Shown here piece by piece: positions 25,638 to 38,900 of a stretch of DNA of 64,000 nucleotides. Under the pieces are notes generated by a model, which made no database searches, had not been told where the DNA came from, and saw nothing but the letters and a program-made list of their open reading frames with translations. The DNA lies in assembly GCF_000247815.1 (NCBI RefSeq), contig NC_021678.1, positions 27,265,062 to 27,329,061 of the forward strand, in the 5' to 3' direction. The position numbers and the translations under genes were made by a program. The stretch is from Ficedula albicollis. Its lineage: Eukaryota; Chordata; Aves; Passeriformes; Muscicapidae. Each line of letters begins with the position of its first letter. Position 1 is the stretch's first letter.

Positions 25638-28600
25638 AATCACAATGTAAAGATGTGTAAAATTTGGGATGAAACAGAGGAAAAAACATGGCACAACACA
25701 TAAAGAGCAGAGGACATCTGATTAAGCTCTGTTTAAGCTTGAAGGATTTTTAGATCTTGCCTCAGCTTCATGAGCATTTAGGAAGCTGTCAAAACCAGAG
25801 TAAATCCTGTTCGTGGCACAGAATTATTTGAAACCTTAAGTTTTAAATGCATGCAGTCTAAGAAAGTCATTAAGATACAGCCTGAAGGACTTTCCTCTCT
25901 ACGCAACATTGAAGATATGCCCATTTTCATTAAACTGTCATTAAAAAGACTTGATATTAATGAGTCACTTCTACCATTTAATTTACTTTTCAGAATCATA
26001 AATTATCTACAATTCCGAGTTCTACATTTTCCTCATTCGGTTCCAAATGTTCTGCACTCTACAAGCACTTCATATAGAATGAGGGCACAGAGACAAACCA
26101 AAGCCCCTTAATGCTTTCCTGGCATAATAGACTGCACCTTGCAACGTCTTCTTGCAGGAGAGATGGGGCCAAGTGCTTCCAGGGCTTTGACAGTAATGGG
26201 TTTACACCTTTATTCTAATGTCTGACAACAAACACCTACAAGAGCCAGTAGATTTCAAACAGCTTCTTGACACTAAAACTACAGTGAGAAAAATCTTGGC
26301 AACAATTACTGCATGAAAGAGACCCCTTGTCCTGAGTTGATCAATGGTTCTTGTATTGTCCCAGTTTAGTCCCCCACTGAAGTAGTTTCACTTAGCACTT
26401 TACTAACTCATCCCTCCCTACCCAAGCCCCATTTAAGTAATGGTTAAACATAAACTCTTTTTGCTTTTTTCTCACTTGTATAAGTAGAGGAGATGTGCTT
26501 ACTGTTGGTTTTTAGCCTATGGATCCTGTTGAAGGCAACCCCTGCTGAACAATTTCTTCACTCTGAAACCAGAATCTGAGCCACACTCAGGATATTGTGA
26601 CTCTGGTCTGCTGTTGGATCCTCTGGACACTGTCATAATCTGACAGCATAAGCCCAAACTCTAGCTCTGGAACAGTAGAGGAGGGTCCACATCAGATATT
26701 CAGGGATCTTGTGGAGCAGGAAGCTGGGAAGTACAGCACTGAGAAGTGCTGTGGCAACTTGGATGTTGGTATGTTTGTGCACACTTCATCTAGAGGCTAA
26801 GATGAAAATACTTGTGCTTTGGGAGGCTCTCACAGTTTTCAGTGAATAAAAACAAAACTATAAAAGGCATATGGTATGCTTTTTCTCACCAGAAGAATCT
26901 TTTCCCACATCATACTAATTTTCTAGGTGTCTCCATAGTCTGCTGATCCACTTATTAGCATTGTATTTTGGGATTTTGTGTAAGACTGGCACAGCTCTAT
27001 TTCCAGCCGTGTTGCTTGGATGACAATGCAGAACCAGCTGCTTGCTCCTCTTATGCTATGATTGCCTCTGAGATGAGAGACTGGAGGGTACAGGCTGAAG
27101 CCCTCACTGAGCAGACAAGCTCTTTGTGTAGCCACCCACTGGGACAATCTTGCTGAGCAGTTGCCATTTGGTCAGGAGAAAGTCCTGCCCTGTCTGGACT
27201 CTCATAAGAGCATAATCTGACCAAATGGCTTTGCAACATCTTTGAGAGGGAACAAAATGATCAAAAAGATTTTTAGAAAGTATTTTTCACCAATTGCAAA
27301 TGTCAGTAGTGGGGTAATCATCTCTTTTTGTGTGTGTGAAGCCTGACTGTAACAATCTGTTCATACATAACTATCTTTTCCCTTTCCCAAGTGAGTGAAG
27401 AGCTTTCACTCATATATACCTGAGGACAGCTCTGCCGCTACCTGGATTTTTGCCTGTGGTCTTTAGTGAAGAATGTTTATCACCCCAGTTCAGACTGACC
27501 ACTGTGCAGATAATAAATCACAAATGCTACTATTTCAGGGTTTAGCCTAAATGCAGAACTGATTTATGTTGCTGGTTCTCTCATCAGCTGATAAAGAAAA
27601 TTTGACTGACAGGCAGGCAGAGGGTTTGAGGATCCTGAATTCCTACATACTTTTTAGCACAGTGGTCCACAGAAGAAAAAGCCCAATAAAAATTATCTCT
27701 CAAAGATTTCAGATCAGTCATTAGATAGCAGTGTGTCCAAAGAGAGGGAGTGGTATAGCTGACACAGGTGGTTTCATATGGGGAAAAAGACCCCAAACAA
27801 AACCCCTCAAAACCCCCACAAAGACCCTTGAAAGAAAATATTATATAGAAATTTGGCTACTCAGAATTATTCCTTTTGTTAAACCTGACCTATCCCAACC
27901 TATTTCTGCCATGGTATTTCAGCCACAAACACATCTGACACTTGAAACACCCTTTACATTTTCCTTTTCTCTGCAGCTCTGATGCACTCTGTGTTCTCAC
28001 AGCGGAACAAACACCCCTGTTTCTCTATTCTTTCTATTTTCTGTGATATACCCAATGCACCCACAGATGGGTGAAGCCATTAGACTTGTCTTCAAGGGAA
28101 CAGCTCAGCAGGCACTCCTGAGAAGATGGGAACATGGTGTTTGTGTCTCTTTAAATGAATCATCCATGTAACAGCTAAATTGGGAAAGCAGCCAGAGAGT
28201 TCCCAAGAGAACTGCTGGCAGAACCACATCATAGTGCTGTAATACAAAAATATGAACTCTATGGCATTACAGCTCCCTTATTGTAACACTTTCCAAGATG
28301 GCTTTGGGTAACAAAATGTAACAGCAAGCACGGTCGTCAGGATTTGAGGGTGCAGATAAAACCACCCAAGTTCTCTCCTTTTCTTCTTGCCTGTCTGGAG
28401 GTCCTCTTGGCTCTGTGTCAGCCAATAATGAGACAACAGGTCAGTCTGGAGTGGCATTTTCATTTGAGTTGAATACCTGTCTGTACTTGTATTGGTCAGG
28501 CCATGACTCTTTATGCAAACACGTGGGACAGGTTTTTGGAAAGCCCTAAACAGCCCCACCTTTGCAGACACAGGGGAAGACACCAGCCACCACCTGAGGA

Positions 28601-31063
28601 AACACATGAGGCTGAAAAACCCAGAAAACCCAACCACAAACAAAGGAACAATTTGTTTAAACAAACCTGTGGTATCTTCATGGCACAAGTAAAACTCCTT
28701 CCTGCATAGGGGACAGTTTTACAGGCTCAACTCAATGTCAGCAAAGACAAAAGATCTCTCTAAGCATGAGACAGGACTTTAATAAAACTGAGCTCTAGAA
28801 AATAGCCTTTGATTTTTGCCCCGAGGCAAGGTCTTGAATCAGTGGCAAAACTGAAAAATCCCTAACCCAGATGGTTTGAATCACAGCCTGGAGACCAGCT
28901 CTCCTAGTTTTCATGTCTGTCTGACAACAACAGTCTCACACAGAACTGTTCAAGTTCATTCTTACAAGAGAAAGTCGAGAGGGTCTCTCTAACAGTGAAA
29001 ATATATGACTGTGACACATAGTGATAAAACAACTGCTTTGTGGTCTCACAGAAATAGTGATTTCTGCTGAGATTCAGCAAGAAAGTAAGACCCAGTGCTC
29101 CAGCTCTTGAGTGTAAAAGTCAAAAATCCACCTGACATTCAGAAAAATAACAACTGCTTTATATATATCTGCAACAGCCAGATGCTATGAATCTTATGTA
29201 GCCTCAGGGAATATCAAGATACTTTATAGCATGTGATTTGATATTCCAAAGAGAAGAATAACCTGACAAAATTTTGCTAAAGAAACATTACCAAAAGCAT
29301 CCAACTGTTCCCATTTCTTTCTTGTGCTATGTCTCCATGGTACCCAAGAAGAAGGACTGGAGGTACAAACTTGGCATCAGATAGAAAGATCCAGAGTCAC
29401 TTTTTATAATATGTAACCCATTGTAAGAATAATATTTAATTCCAGTGTCACTAAAGTAATCAGCATCTGTTTATCAACCAAATAATAAACACAATTCTGT
29501 GCTGTGGGTTAATTGCACATGGAAAACTCTAAATCTGTAGATATTTCCCCATGAAAAACACTATTTATGAGCAAAGAAACACATCTAATTTATTTTAAAA
29601 ATTATTCTCAAACAATATGAAAAGAGCAAGCAGGCTTGATAACACTATTGGCTTTGTGGGCCATAGGTAAACCCACTGGTTCTCTTGATGTTTAAAATAT
29701 TCTGGGCTGTTCATGGACAAGGTGGTTTCAGCACACTCTTAGTAGGGAGAGTTACATGGGATTTATCTGCTGAAGGGAATTATCTGCTCAGCACTGGAGT
29801 AGCCAGAAATGCATTCCTGTAGAGTCGTGGCCAACAAAAACAAACCCTCCTGAGAGTGGAGAAAGATTCTCCTTCCATGCTATGAGCCATATGGTAACTG
29901 TGTTCATACAAATAAACAAATAAAAACAGTTTCTCTCCCACTCAGGCTCCCCACACACCAAAAAGATTCCTGAAACAGTAGGACTAGGCTTCCTAAAAAC
30001 ACAGAATCTGGGGTTTTTTGTAGCTTAGGAGGAAAGCTGCTCTAGTTTCACTTGTAAAGCACAGTCAGAACTGCAATGAAATATTGCGGGGTTTTGCTAA
30101 AATTATTGCTGCCTAATGCTTTATCCCAATGATTAGTCAAAAGAAAGGCCATTGATCTCAAATGCTCCTCATCATCAGCTCCCAGTCCAGCCTCTAGGAT
30201 GAAGCACCTGAAGATGAAGTTGCAGACAAGCTCTAACAACAGATGTGAAGAACCACAAATTTCCTTCCTCCTTTCCAGGTTGGAAAGATGTCTCCCAACT
30301 GAGACAGGATAAGGTGTTTGCAGTAAGGACCTGTGAGACAGCTGGCTTTACAAGTGGTGGGTAATAAGACATAACTTCATCATTTCAATGTGAATGTTGA
30401 GCTTTCCCCAGATCCTCCAGAGATAATGATTTTAGTCAAGCAGCTGGACATTTAAATATCCATTCTGTTAATCTGTAAGCATTATGTACCAACTGCAGCT
30501 CTACTAAGAATGCTGAGCCAGCTCCCATGAATATATGACACAGACTGAAAGCTGACTTATGGGTTAATTATCTTATTTAAGAAGGGAAGCAGAAAGCAGC
30601 AATCTACCCCTAAATAAAGGATATTTGTGGTGGCTATTTAAACTTCACCCAGGAACAACATGCAAGCAGGTTACTTCAAACAACTCTAATGCCTTTCTGA
30701 TTCATGGACTGCCTCTGTCTGACCTACACTGGTTTTGACTAAATTTACCAGTGTCATTCAGTGGTACAGAACACGTTTTTCAAGAACCAGGAGAGCCCCC
30801 AGTTTTTAGTACTGCTTTGTAACACAAAACTGGAATCTTTATTTGCTGCTCAGGAATAACTTAAAAAAAGGACAGTGCTTTGTGGGTCTCTGGTTGTGAC
30901 TTAGCTAAAGGTTAAGGATGTTTTTTATCTGAAAAGTATTCACACTTATATGTAGATAAAATGAAAAACTGTAATAAGAATACAATAGCTACTTTTGATC
31001 AGATGAAAAATAAAACTAGTGTGCACAGTCGTGCAAAACTATATTAGTCTCCAAATTTTTCTG

Positions 31064-31081
31064 AAAAAAAAAAAAAAAAAA
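31064..31081 (+). repeat. A18 homopolymer
   Basis: An uninterrupted run of about 18 A residues follows the sequence TTTTTCTG. No retrotransposed gene or SINE body is recognisable upstream, and I see no clear target-site duplication. It is listed as a simple homopolymer. It is similar in length to the A and T tracts that border the two poly-G blocks but has no G run beside it. Confidence 0.85.
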
Positions 31082-34000
31082 TCTTCAAAGTTCTGATACT
31101 TTTGGCATGTACAGGAGGTATTGAAGTTCACTGACTGCCAGCAGAATAATTACCTCATGTTTCTGCACCTTTGAGTTTAACGATTTTCAAAATGTAAATC
31201 CTAGTAAACTTAATTTTGTGTCCCAATAGTTTTATTCGTCATCATATTCTCTTTAAAGAAATTCTTGACACAACACACCACCCAGGACTGAGATCTCCCT
31301 TGCAAGTTGACGGTAAGGGCCAAAGCTGTGAGTGAAGACAATGTTCTGTTCACCCTGTTCTTGTGTCCTCAATTACTTTCTGTAGTTTCTCAGTCGGAGA
31401 AGTTGTTCTGGCAACTTCAGCCAATATTTCATCTAAAACTGGATAGTTTTCTTTCCTTTCTTTTGAGAATTAATTTATCTTGCCCAGCGTTCCAATTCTA
31501 GACTTGGCTCTGGGTTACATGGCAGCTCTGCCAAGTGCTGAGGAGAGGGTGAGTCCACAGCCCCTCAGCACCCTCCACTTACAGGCAGACTGCACATCAT
31601 AAACTTTTAATTCAAAGCATAAGCTGGCTTCTCAGAGGGCTTTTTCTGGGTGTTTTTTAGTGATTGCAAGAAGTACCTTGTTCTGACTAGCAAATGTAAA
31701 ATTGTTAATTGCTGTGGAAAGCCCTAAACCTCCATCTGGCTTAGAGCATACTAAGTTCCAGTCTGCAGAAGGGCATCAGGCCATGGATCCCCAGTGACAG
31801 GGGTACCTGTAATCATTTTTTTTAGTGCTTCCCCTCCTAGCAGATATGAATAAGGTCCATATGCTGTCTTCATAGTTCCACTCTAATTTTACCCATTGAC
31901 TGCTGAACTTGTTCTGGTTTCTGAAGCACAAACTAAGACTCCCACTTTTCTGGAATTTGCAGGATGCCTATATTCTTTCAAAGAGGCACATATACTTAGC
32001 TCAATATGGTCCCATAGCTTTTCTGTCCCCCCTGCTGATCACAACATATTAACACATGCTTACCATTATGCAGAAATTTTTCAGAGAAAAGCCTGAAAGC
32101 TTGTTATTCAACACAACTCCTGTATCAGCTTTCCCCTTCTTTGATACAGAATACTGGTTACAGAAGAAGAAAACAAAATCTAAAAATGAATCACTTGTGT
32201 ATCCACAAAACTCTTCCCCCATTGCTTTCCATGACCTTGGACTGCAACATTTAGCTTTTCATATAGAACAAATCTTCAAATGAGCAGTCTGAGAAAACAA
32301 ATTAACTAAGATCTTGATACCAGACACCTAAAGAGTTTCCAAATGTTTATGAGAAGGGAACTCAAAGTACTGAAAACATTGCTCACGTCATGCTTTTGCA
32401 AGGTTTCAATTTTTGTTTGGTATAAATATCCCTCCAGACTTTCCCATAACTACAATGTTCATAGCTATATCACCTCCAGCTGTGATCTCATCACATGTCC
32501 CAGGCAGAGCAAGGTCAGGCCTGGCTGCTTTGTGCTCATGGAGCTTCCAGAAAAGGCCATGCTGGATGAAATACAGTAATACTGGGTACCAAAACACTGG
32601 ATAAAGGCAACCTGAGTTCAACCTTGGGTTTTTCTACCCACAGAAAAAGAGGAAAAGGTGGATTGACAATGAAATCAAGTGAATTAAGAGCTGTTCAACA
32701 ATTTTTTGCAAGTGTTAAATGCAAATCAACCTTGACAAGATGGTCTGGGTTAGGAAAAAAAGTCGCTCTGCTTTATGCACACAGCAATGGGAGAAGTGGA
32801 TGGGATTAGCAAAGAGTATCTGTAAAAAAGAGCATGGAATTTATGATGCACTTTGACACAAGCTTTCAGTGACTCTGTGAGCTCCACTGGGGGAGTCAAG
32901 GTCAGAGGCACAGTGGCTGCTACTGAGTGTTTCTGTGAGCCCAGCAAGAACAGCACATGGTCATTCACCTGCAATACCCCAATTGCTATGGAAACTGCAG
33001 AATTTATGGAGGAGTTGTACAGGACATGAGAAGCCAACTCCAGGTGCTACCTCTGAGGTAGAGTGAACTTGCTTTACTTGGCTGGCCTCCTAATGTGTTT
33101 GTTGAAATGATAAATAATAAACAAACCCATAGTTTCCTTTGAAAGAGGAAAAACAGTCACTAGCAATAAAATGGCTACAAAATGACCTTGAGTTTGGATT
33201 GTTGCCAGAGAAGGTGGTTTCAGGTAAACGTGTCCTCATCTGGCTTTAGGAGGGATTTGGTGAGTTCTACTTATTCTGAAGAGCCTCTGGTGACCTGAAA
33301 CCTCACTTGCACTCTCTTTTTTTACCAGTGAGACAGCTGAGGCTCTGTTCATTGAGTGCAAAACCAGGCTGGTTCCCACTTCTCAGCCATGATAAGCAGC
33401 CTTTCTGTAGCATGTTCATATTCTCACAATCCTACTTAATTAGCTGGGATGTTTCCTCACTAGCCTGGCAAGAGGCTCTTTGCTTTGTCAGCTCAAACAA
33501 TTTTCATAGAGAATGTCTCGTTTGCAGTTCTTCATTATGCCCAAATCTACACCTCCTCTTTTCTCCCTATGAACAGCCATGTAATGTTCTATTTCCTGCT
33601 TGTTTCCAGCACTCAGAACAAATGCACTACTCAAGTTCACAGGAGTTTATCTTTACACCTCATGATGAGCACCCAAGCCAGATGCAAGTAAATCACACAC
33701 ATTTATCATGCCTGTCCCTCAGTGTCCCACCAGATCAGAGGGACAAGGGACCCATGAAGTTGAGAACCCCATTCATGCAAGTAGTTTAATATGCCCAGAG
33801 ACTGTATTTTTTAGTGACTGAAGCTGAGACTTGAGAATCCCACCACTCTGAAATATTCAAGCAGATTGAAAATCCTCGTGCTGCATATCCTGCAGCTCCC
33901 ACTGATTGGAGCTGATTTTGAGAGTGCTTTTGTATCACTTGAAAACACTCTAACGAGCAAGTTCTTCTATCTAAATGTAACTATTGAAGCCCTGGATAGA

Positions 34001-34665
34001 ATGTGCTGAAGACTGTGACATATTCCCAGGCACCACTTCTCTCTAGGATTTAAAATGATGTTGAAGAAGTCAGGCTTTGCTAAGTCTGGTTTGTTCAGAG
34101 GAATCAGATTTTCTCACCTCCATTAGGGAGGACAATGACTAGCAGCAAGAAAACCTCAGGCAACTCAATTATTTACCTGCCTCTGCTGAATTCAAGAACT
34201 AAGCCTTAGGCATTCAACCTTGAAAACCATTAGCTAAAAATCTTCAAACGCCGGGAACCTTGCAACACAGTACTCATGCCAAGCACAGCAGACAAGGACA
34301 GGTACATAAGTTTTGTAGCAATAAGCAGAAAGGGAAAGAGACAAAAAGAAATTGAAGAGAAACAGTTGCTTTGTTGTGGGAGGGTGTGAACTACAGAAGT
34401 TTGAGAGGAGTAATGGGAATAACCTTGTTAGCAGCGTTAGTCTTATTTACTGCAACATGCAAGACAACTTGGAGAAATAGGTGAAATAAAACACACCGAG
34501 GTGAAAATAAAACCCCAGTTAGTGAGCCACCAGCCAAAGAGTTGGATGTGGCCTACAGCTAAGCTTAGCAATGCATGAGAACAGCGGCATCTAGACAACA
34601 CCCTCTAAGTTTTAGCTTTAAGGCTACTAGAAATTGCAGCAGGTAAGCAGTGGGGAGAAAAAAAA

Positions 34666-34792
34666 CTAGCAAATCCCAGTTATATGCAATTTGGAATATC
34701 TTGTAGCAATCTCTGTCCAAACATGCTACCTAGCAAATCCCAGTTATATGCCATTTGGAGTATCTTGTAGCAATCTCTGTCCAAACATGCTA
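34666..34792. repeat. Two-copy tandem duplication, period 64
   Basis: CTAGCAAATCCCAGTTATAT opens copies at 34666 and 34730, and both end in CCAAACATGCTA (at 34728 and 34792). I see two substitutions (GCAATTTGGAAT versus GCCATTTGGAGT). The second copy abuts directly another, unrelated duplication that starts at 34792. Confidence 0.95.
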
Positions 34793-34949
34793 ATTTTTCA
34801 GTAGCCTCAAGTTAACTCCCAGGCATTGCTCAGGACATCATAGAGAATGAATGCTAACTCCAAGAACATCAATTTTTCAGTAACCTCAAGTTAACTCCCA
34901 GGCATTGCTCAGGACATCATAGAGAATGAATGCTAACTCCAAGAACATC
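34792..34949. repeat. Two-copy tandem duplication, period 79, stacked on the previous one
   Basis: AATTTTTCAGTAGCCTCAAG opens the first copy at 34792, and AATTTTTCAGTAACCTCAAG opens the second at 34871. The rest, through CTAACTCCAAGAACATC, is identical, so a single G/A difference separates the copies. The left edge coincides with the right edge of the period-64 duplication. Confidence 0.95.
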
Positions 34950-35214
34950 TGCTGTCAAGTGTGCCTTATTAAATTATATATATGCAACCACTTAAATAGA
35001 CTAACCACTGTCCTGTTCACAATATGTCTTCCCAAAGCTACAAGAAATAAATCAACTCCCTTATCTTTATAATAAACACCTCTTGTACGCTGTGCAATAT
35101 GCCTAGAAATAGACTGATTATTTTACTGTGAGCATGAAAGCTGACATAGCCAGGAGGACGTGTTTTTGTTGTTTTGTTCTGGTTTTTTTTTCCCCCTGGG
35201 ACTCATTGTGTCCT

Positions 35215-35286
35215 GAAGACTTAGCGGGGGGGGGATAAAGTTTCCTCCTGGAAGACTTAGCGGGGGGGGGATAAAGTTCCCTCCTG
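35215..35286. repeat. Two-copy tandem duplication, period 36, each copy with a G9 tract
   Basis: GAAGACTTAGC followed by nine G residues and ATAAAGTT occurs at 35215-35250 and again at 35251-35286. The copies differ by one base (TTTCCTCCTG versus TTCCCTCCTG). The G9 tracts lie at 35226-35234 and 35262-35270. They are the longest G runs outside the two giant blocks that I noticed, and both copies keep the same length. Confidence 0.95.
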
Positions 35287-35699
35287 GCTGTGTCACGAGC
35301 AGCACACATTGGATATATCAAGGGAAGGAATGATGACAGGGGAAGAGAAAACTCCTTGTTTGAGGAGTGGAACCTGACTGTGGAGAGGTTTTGCACCACA
35401 GATTGAAAATCTCCAGGTCAGTGCAGTGGATATGAGGTCAGCTAGAGAGTGCATGGCACTTTGGCTGTGTTCCTGCAGCTCTGGACAGAAAGGAAGGTCA
35501 GTGTAAATCAGGATAAAATCCATGGTGGCACTGTTGTGATGGCATTTAAGTAATAAGTGAGTAAATTTATGTTTGGGGGCTAAAATGGCCAGCCTAGAAC
35601 AGCCTTTTTCCTGGCCTGAACAGGTAAAACTTGGGCACCTTTAGCAGCTGGGTACTACCTGTATTTTCTCACAAGTTTCCCAAGGTTTTTGAGGGCTCC

Positions 35700-35930
35700 C
35701 ATCAAAGCACCAAACCCTGCATGACCTGCCTGTGACTCCCAGCAGAGGGACGCACCCAGAGCCACCCACTCAGACCGCAGCACGGCCAGCAGAAGCCAAG
35801 GGGCTGCTGCAGGAGGTGCACTGGCAGATGACACAGCAGACGTTCCACCAACTGGGGTCTAACTCTGACCCCAAAGCTTGCTGCACCCACCTGTGCCTCG
35901 GCAGCATCAGTGCTTCCCTACAAAAGTCAA
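35700..35930. other. GC-rich patch with an open frame of unknown meaning
   Basis: This 230-base stretch is clearly richer in C and G than the surrounding DNA. It holds a plus-strand open frame (35732-36052, 106 codons). In its first two thirds the frame ends most codons in G or C, reading LLQEVHWQMTQQTFHQLG and onward. No domain or family is recognised. An overlapping minus-strand frame (35770-36060) is also open, which weakens the coding case. It could be a degraded exon, a small CpG-poor GC patch, or chance. Confidence 0.3.
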
Positions 35931-38900
35931 TCCAAGAGACCCAAATCAAGGACTTTAGCCAAACCCTCAGAAAGGTATCTATATGTGAAAGCATAATGCT
36001 ATACGTAATCTGTACAGAATTTTGCAGTATGGAATCTGAGCACCTCAGATAGGGTTGCAATCACGAGATTTGGATCTGGGAGAACCAGCAGGGTTTGTAG
36101 TTACCCTCAGAAGAAACATCTGCCAACTTCTTTGAGCTGCCTTAGCAAAAGCCAGCTTTAAGAGAGGCGTGGTACAAAGTTACTAACGAGGAGTCAAACC
36201 AAAATATGTGCCAGTTACCTCTTTTAGACACAAGAAAGAATCTCAATTCTTTCACTTCTAATAAAAAACCCCAAAACACTGTGAGTCAGATGTAGTCATT
36301 ACCTTTGCTGGGTCTTCTTTTCCTCTTTGCAGTGACAAATCCTGAGACAGCATCAGTTGCACCACTTCTGCTTTTGAGACCTCTTTCCCTTTCCTACCCT
36401 TGCGCTTCTTACTCCCAGTAAGAGAAAAGCTCAAAATAGAAACAAATATCCCTTTTAGAAGACAGCTATTATAGTTTCAGCAATGAGTTTTGGTCTCAAA
36501 ATTTATCCTTATACTATAGCTAAATCAGTGGGAAAAAGACCAGAGGAAAAGCAATACCCTCTTCTACATGCCTATTCCCATCTACCATTCCAGCACAACT
36601 CTTGCCTTGTCCTTACATAAATCAGCTGGGTTTTTTTTTAGCAGCATCAGCTGTAAAGATTCACAGGTGTCCTCTCATCTTTCCTCTGCATCTTTCAATA
36701 CTCTTCATTAAAGCTCTTTGGCTGCAAGTTTAGTGTATTTTCTATTACTGCTTCCAAACCCTGTTTAAGGAAACATTATTAGAAAACCCCAGACTACTCC
36801 TTCTTTAGGGAAAGAAATCTGCTAGTAGCAAAATTTTCAGATGAGGTCCCTGTACTGTCCAGTGAAGATCAGAGACTTTTGCAAATCTGATGGAAAGGGA
36901 TGTAGTTGGAATTTAGCTGTGAATTTCAGCCTGCAGTCAATTGTCTCCTTTACAAGAATGTATCTAGTAATAAGTCTTAGATAAGAGTATAATTGCATTG
37001 CTGTTGTAATTAAAAAATCGATCATTTCCTGTGGTTTAAGCACTGACCTCTGGCATTTTTTTTATCTGACATTTTAATACTGACAAAGACAATATTTTCA
37101 TTTGCATAACAAAAAGGGACTCTGCATCTATTGAATATTGCTTTTTAGTCCTAAAATGGATGAAAAGCCTAGGCCTATGGAAAAATTTGTTTAGGGAAAT
37201 AAATTGCTCTTTCAGAAGTAGACATTTGATGTTTCTGTTGGCTCTGAAGCACATGCAGAAGCATAAGCTATGTAAGAGCAGAACTTTATCCTCTGTAAAG
37301 TGACATTTTCCAAATGGCACTGCTCACAAGAAGTAATTCATGACTTCCCTGAGGGTTTGGGGGTTGCTTTCTTTGCCATCTGTTGGTGAAGAGGTGGCCA
37401 AAAGGACTGTACAACCGTGGGTTCTGACTCTGAAATGAGTATCTCAAATACCATTGAGAAAATGAGATAAACTGAGTCACAGAAAGTGTAAATCACCAGC
37501 TGAGGAAAAACTTGAATCCACCTTCTGCTGACTCTACATTACATCATTTAAACAGGTGAAGTTTAAAAACGAGTTCCAAGTGCAAGAAATGCTAATTCAC
37601 ATCCAGAATGTACAGCTGGGAATCAGGCAGGGTTGTGGGTGGGGAAGCATTTAGCTGAATGAGGGGACTTGCCATGAATCTATCAATAGCACCTCTGTTA
37701 AGAGAAGGACTCTGGAAATGAGTCAGTGGAGGTAGACTCTCCTTCCTATAGATGCTTCCTTCTGATGGAGCTCTCCTTTTTCCTCCTCTGCCAAAGGAAT
37801 CTACACACTGCAGTTATGGGTTAGATTAGGCAGCTGGGGCTGATTTTGCAGGTTTCATCTTTCTTTTTTTCCAATACTGCAGAGGAGTTTGCTTGAAGGA
37901 AAAGAAGAGAAGCAATTGCATTAGCATTGAAAACAATCACTCTTAGAAAGTAGTGTTCTTTAGGTCTAACCAATTTCATAAAATTTATTTAACTTAAAAA
38001 AACAAGAGCAGAGTACAGAAGTGCAGGTTTAATCTCATTTTTATCTGTCTTTCTCTGGCTTTTGCATGTACATACATATAGGTGTATTTTTTATGTATAT
38101 ATTTACAGCAGAAGGTGTACTTTTAAGTGTGTCTTTATCCAGTGACACAGTTGATGTTGATGCTCTGGAAAAACTGCCTAAAACTCCCCATCTCTGTCTG
38201 AAATATTGCAAAGCAGTAACATCATTGTATGTTTCCCAAAGCACTATGTTTTCCAGAGAAATACCAGTTTATTAGAAGTGGGAATAGATTTTTAATTCTA
38301 ACAGTAATAACTGACACTGCTAAGGCAATGTTGGTCAAAAGAAGAACAGTAGGAATGAGCTTGGAAAATTGTCCTGCTCTTTCCAAGACACTACAGCATG
38401 TACCAGGTCAGCTGAGTGTTTCCCTGCATATTTTTTTCTGTGAAAATAAAATAGTTTGATCATGGTACATCCCCAGGAAGAGAAAGATCCTGCTCTTATC
38501 TATAATATGACCTATAAAAGGGATCAGGAGAGCCAGGTTAAAGAAAAGTATTTTCTTGGGTACTTGGGGACTTTCATCACAATTCTTTAATGTGTTTGTA
38601 AGTCAAAATTCAGAAGCCAAGAAAAAAATGAAGGGAAAGTTAAGGCTGGAAGTGAGGTCTGAAATGTATGGGCTGAAGGTCACTGGAAGACTTCTGGTGA
38701 ATTTTGGGCAAAGCGAAAAAGGATTTCTATGTACTGTTGGTTAAGACAATATGTAAAAAAATATGTCTCTTGAAAATAATGTTTTCTGCTGAGGATTGCA
38801 TAAAACTTTTCTTTTTCTCCCCTGCCTTCAACATTCCATTTGGTTCAAAGTACAGATAAACAGAGTGGAAACCCTTCCAGTCTTGAAGGATGTCAGATCT

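Larger units (their letters stand above)
23757..34665. other. Mostly unique non-coding sequence
   Basis: Apart from the two tandem duplications at 24841-24921 and 25477-25637 and the A18 tract at 31064-31081, I recognise no element. The longest open frames are 160 codons at 33307-33789 plus, 136 at 28278-28688 minus and 128 at 24446-24832 minus. None has a recognisable domain, and several have an equally long frame on the other strand. The region is AT-rich throughout. Confidence 0.6.

Noticed and set aside
31064..31081. Poly-A tail of a processed pseudogene
   Set aside because: No recognisable coding or SINE body lies upstream, and no target-site duplication is seen.
33307..33789. 160-codon plus-strand open frame
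   Set aside because: Rich in Ser, Leu, Phe and Cys from a pyrimidine-rich strand. No known family is recognised.
34666..34949. CRISPR-like direct repeats
   Set aside because: There are only two copies of each unit, no repeat-spacer alternation, and the genome is avian, so these are tandem duplications.
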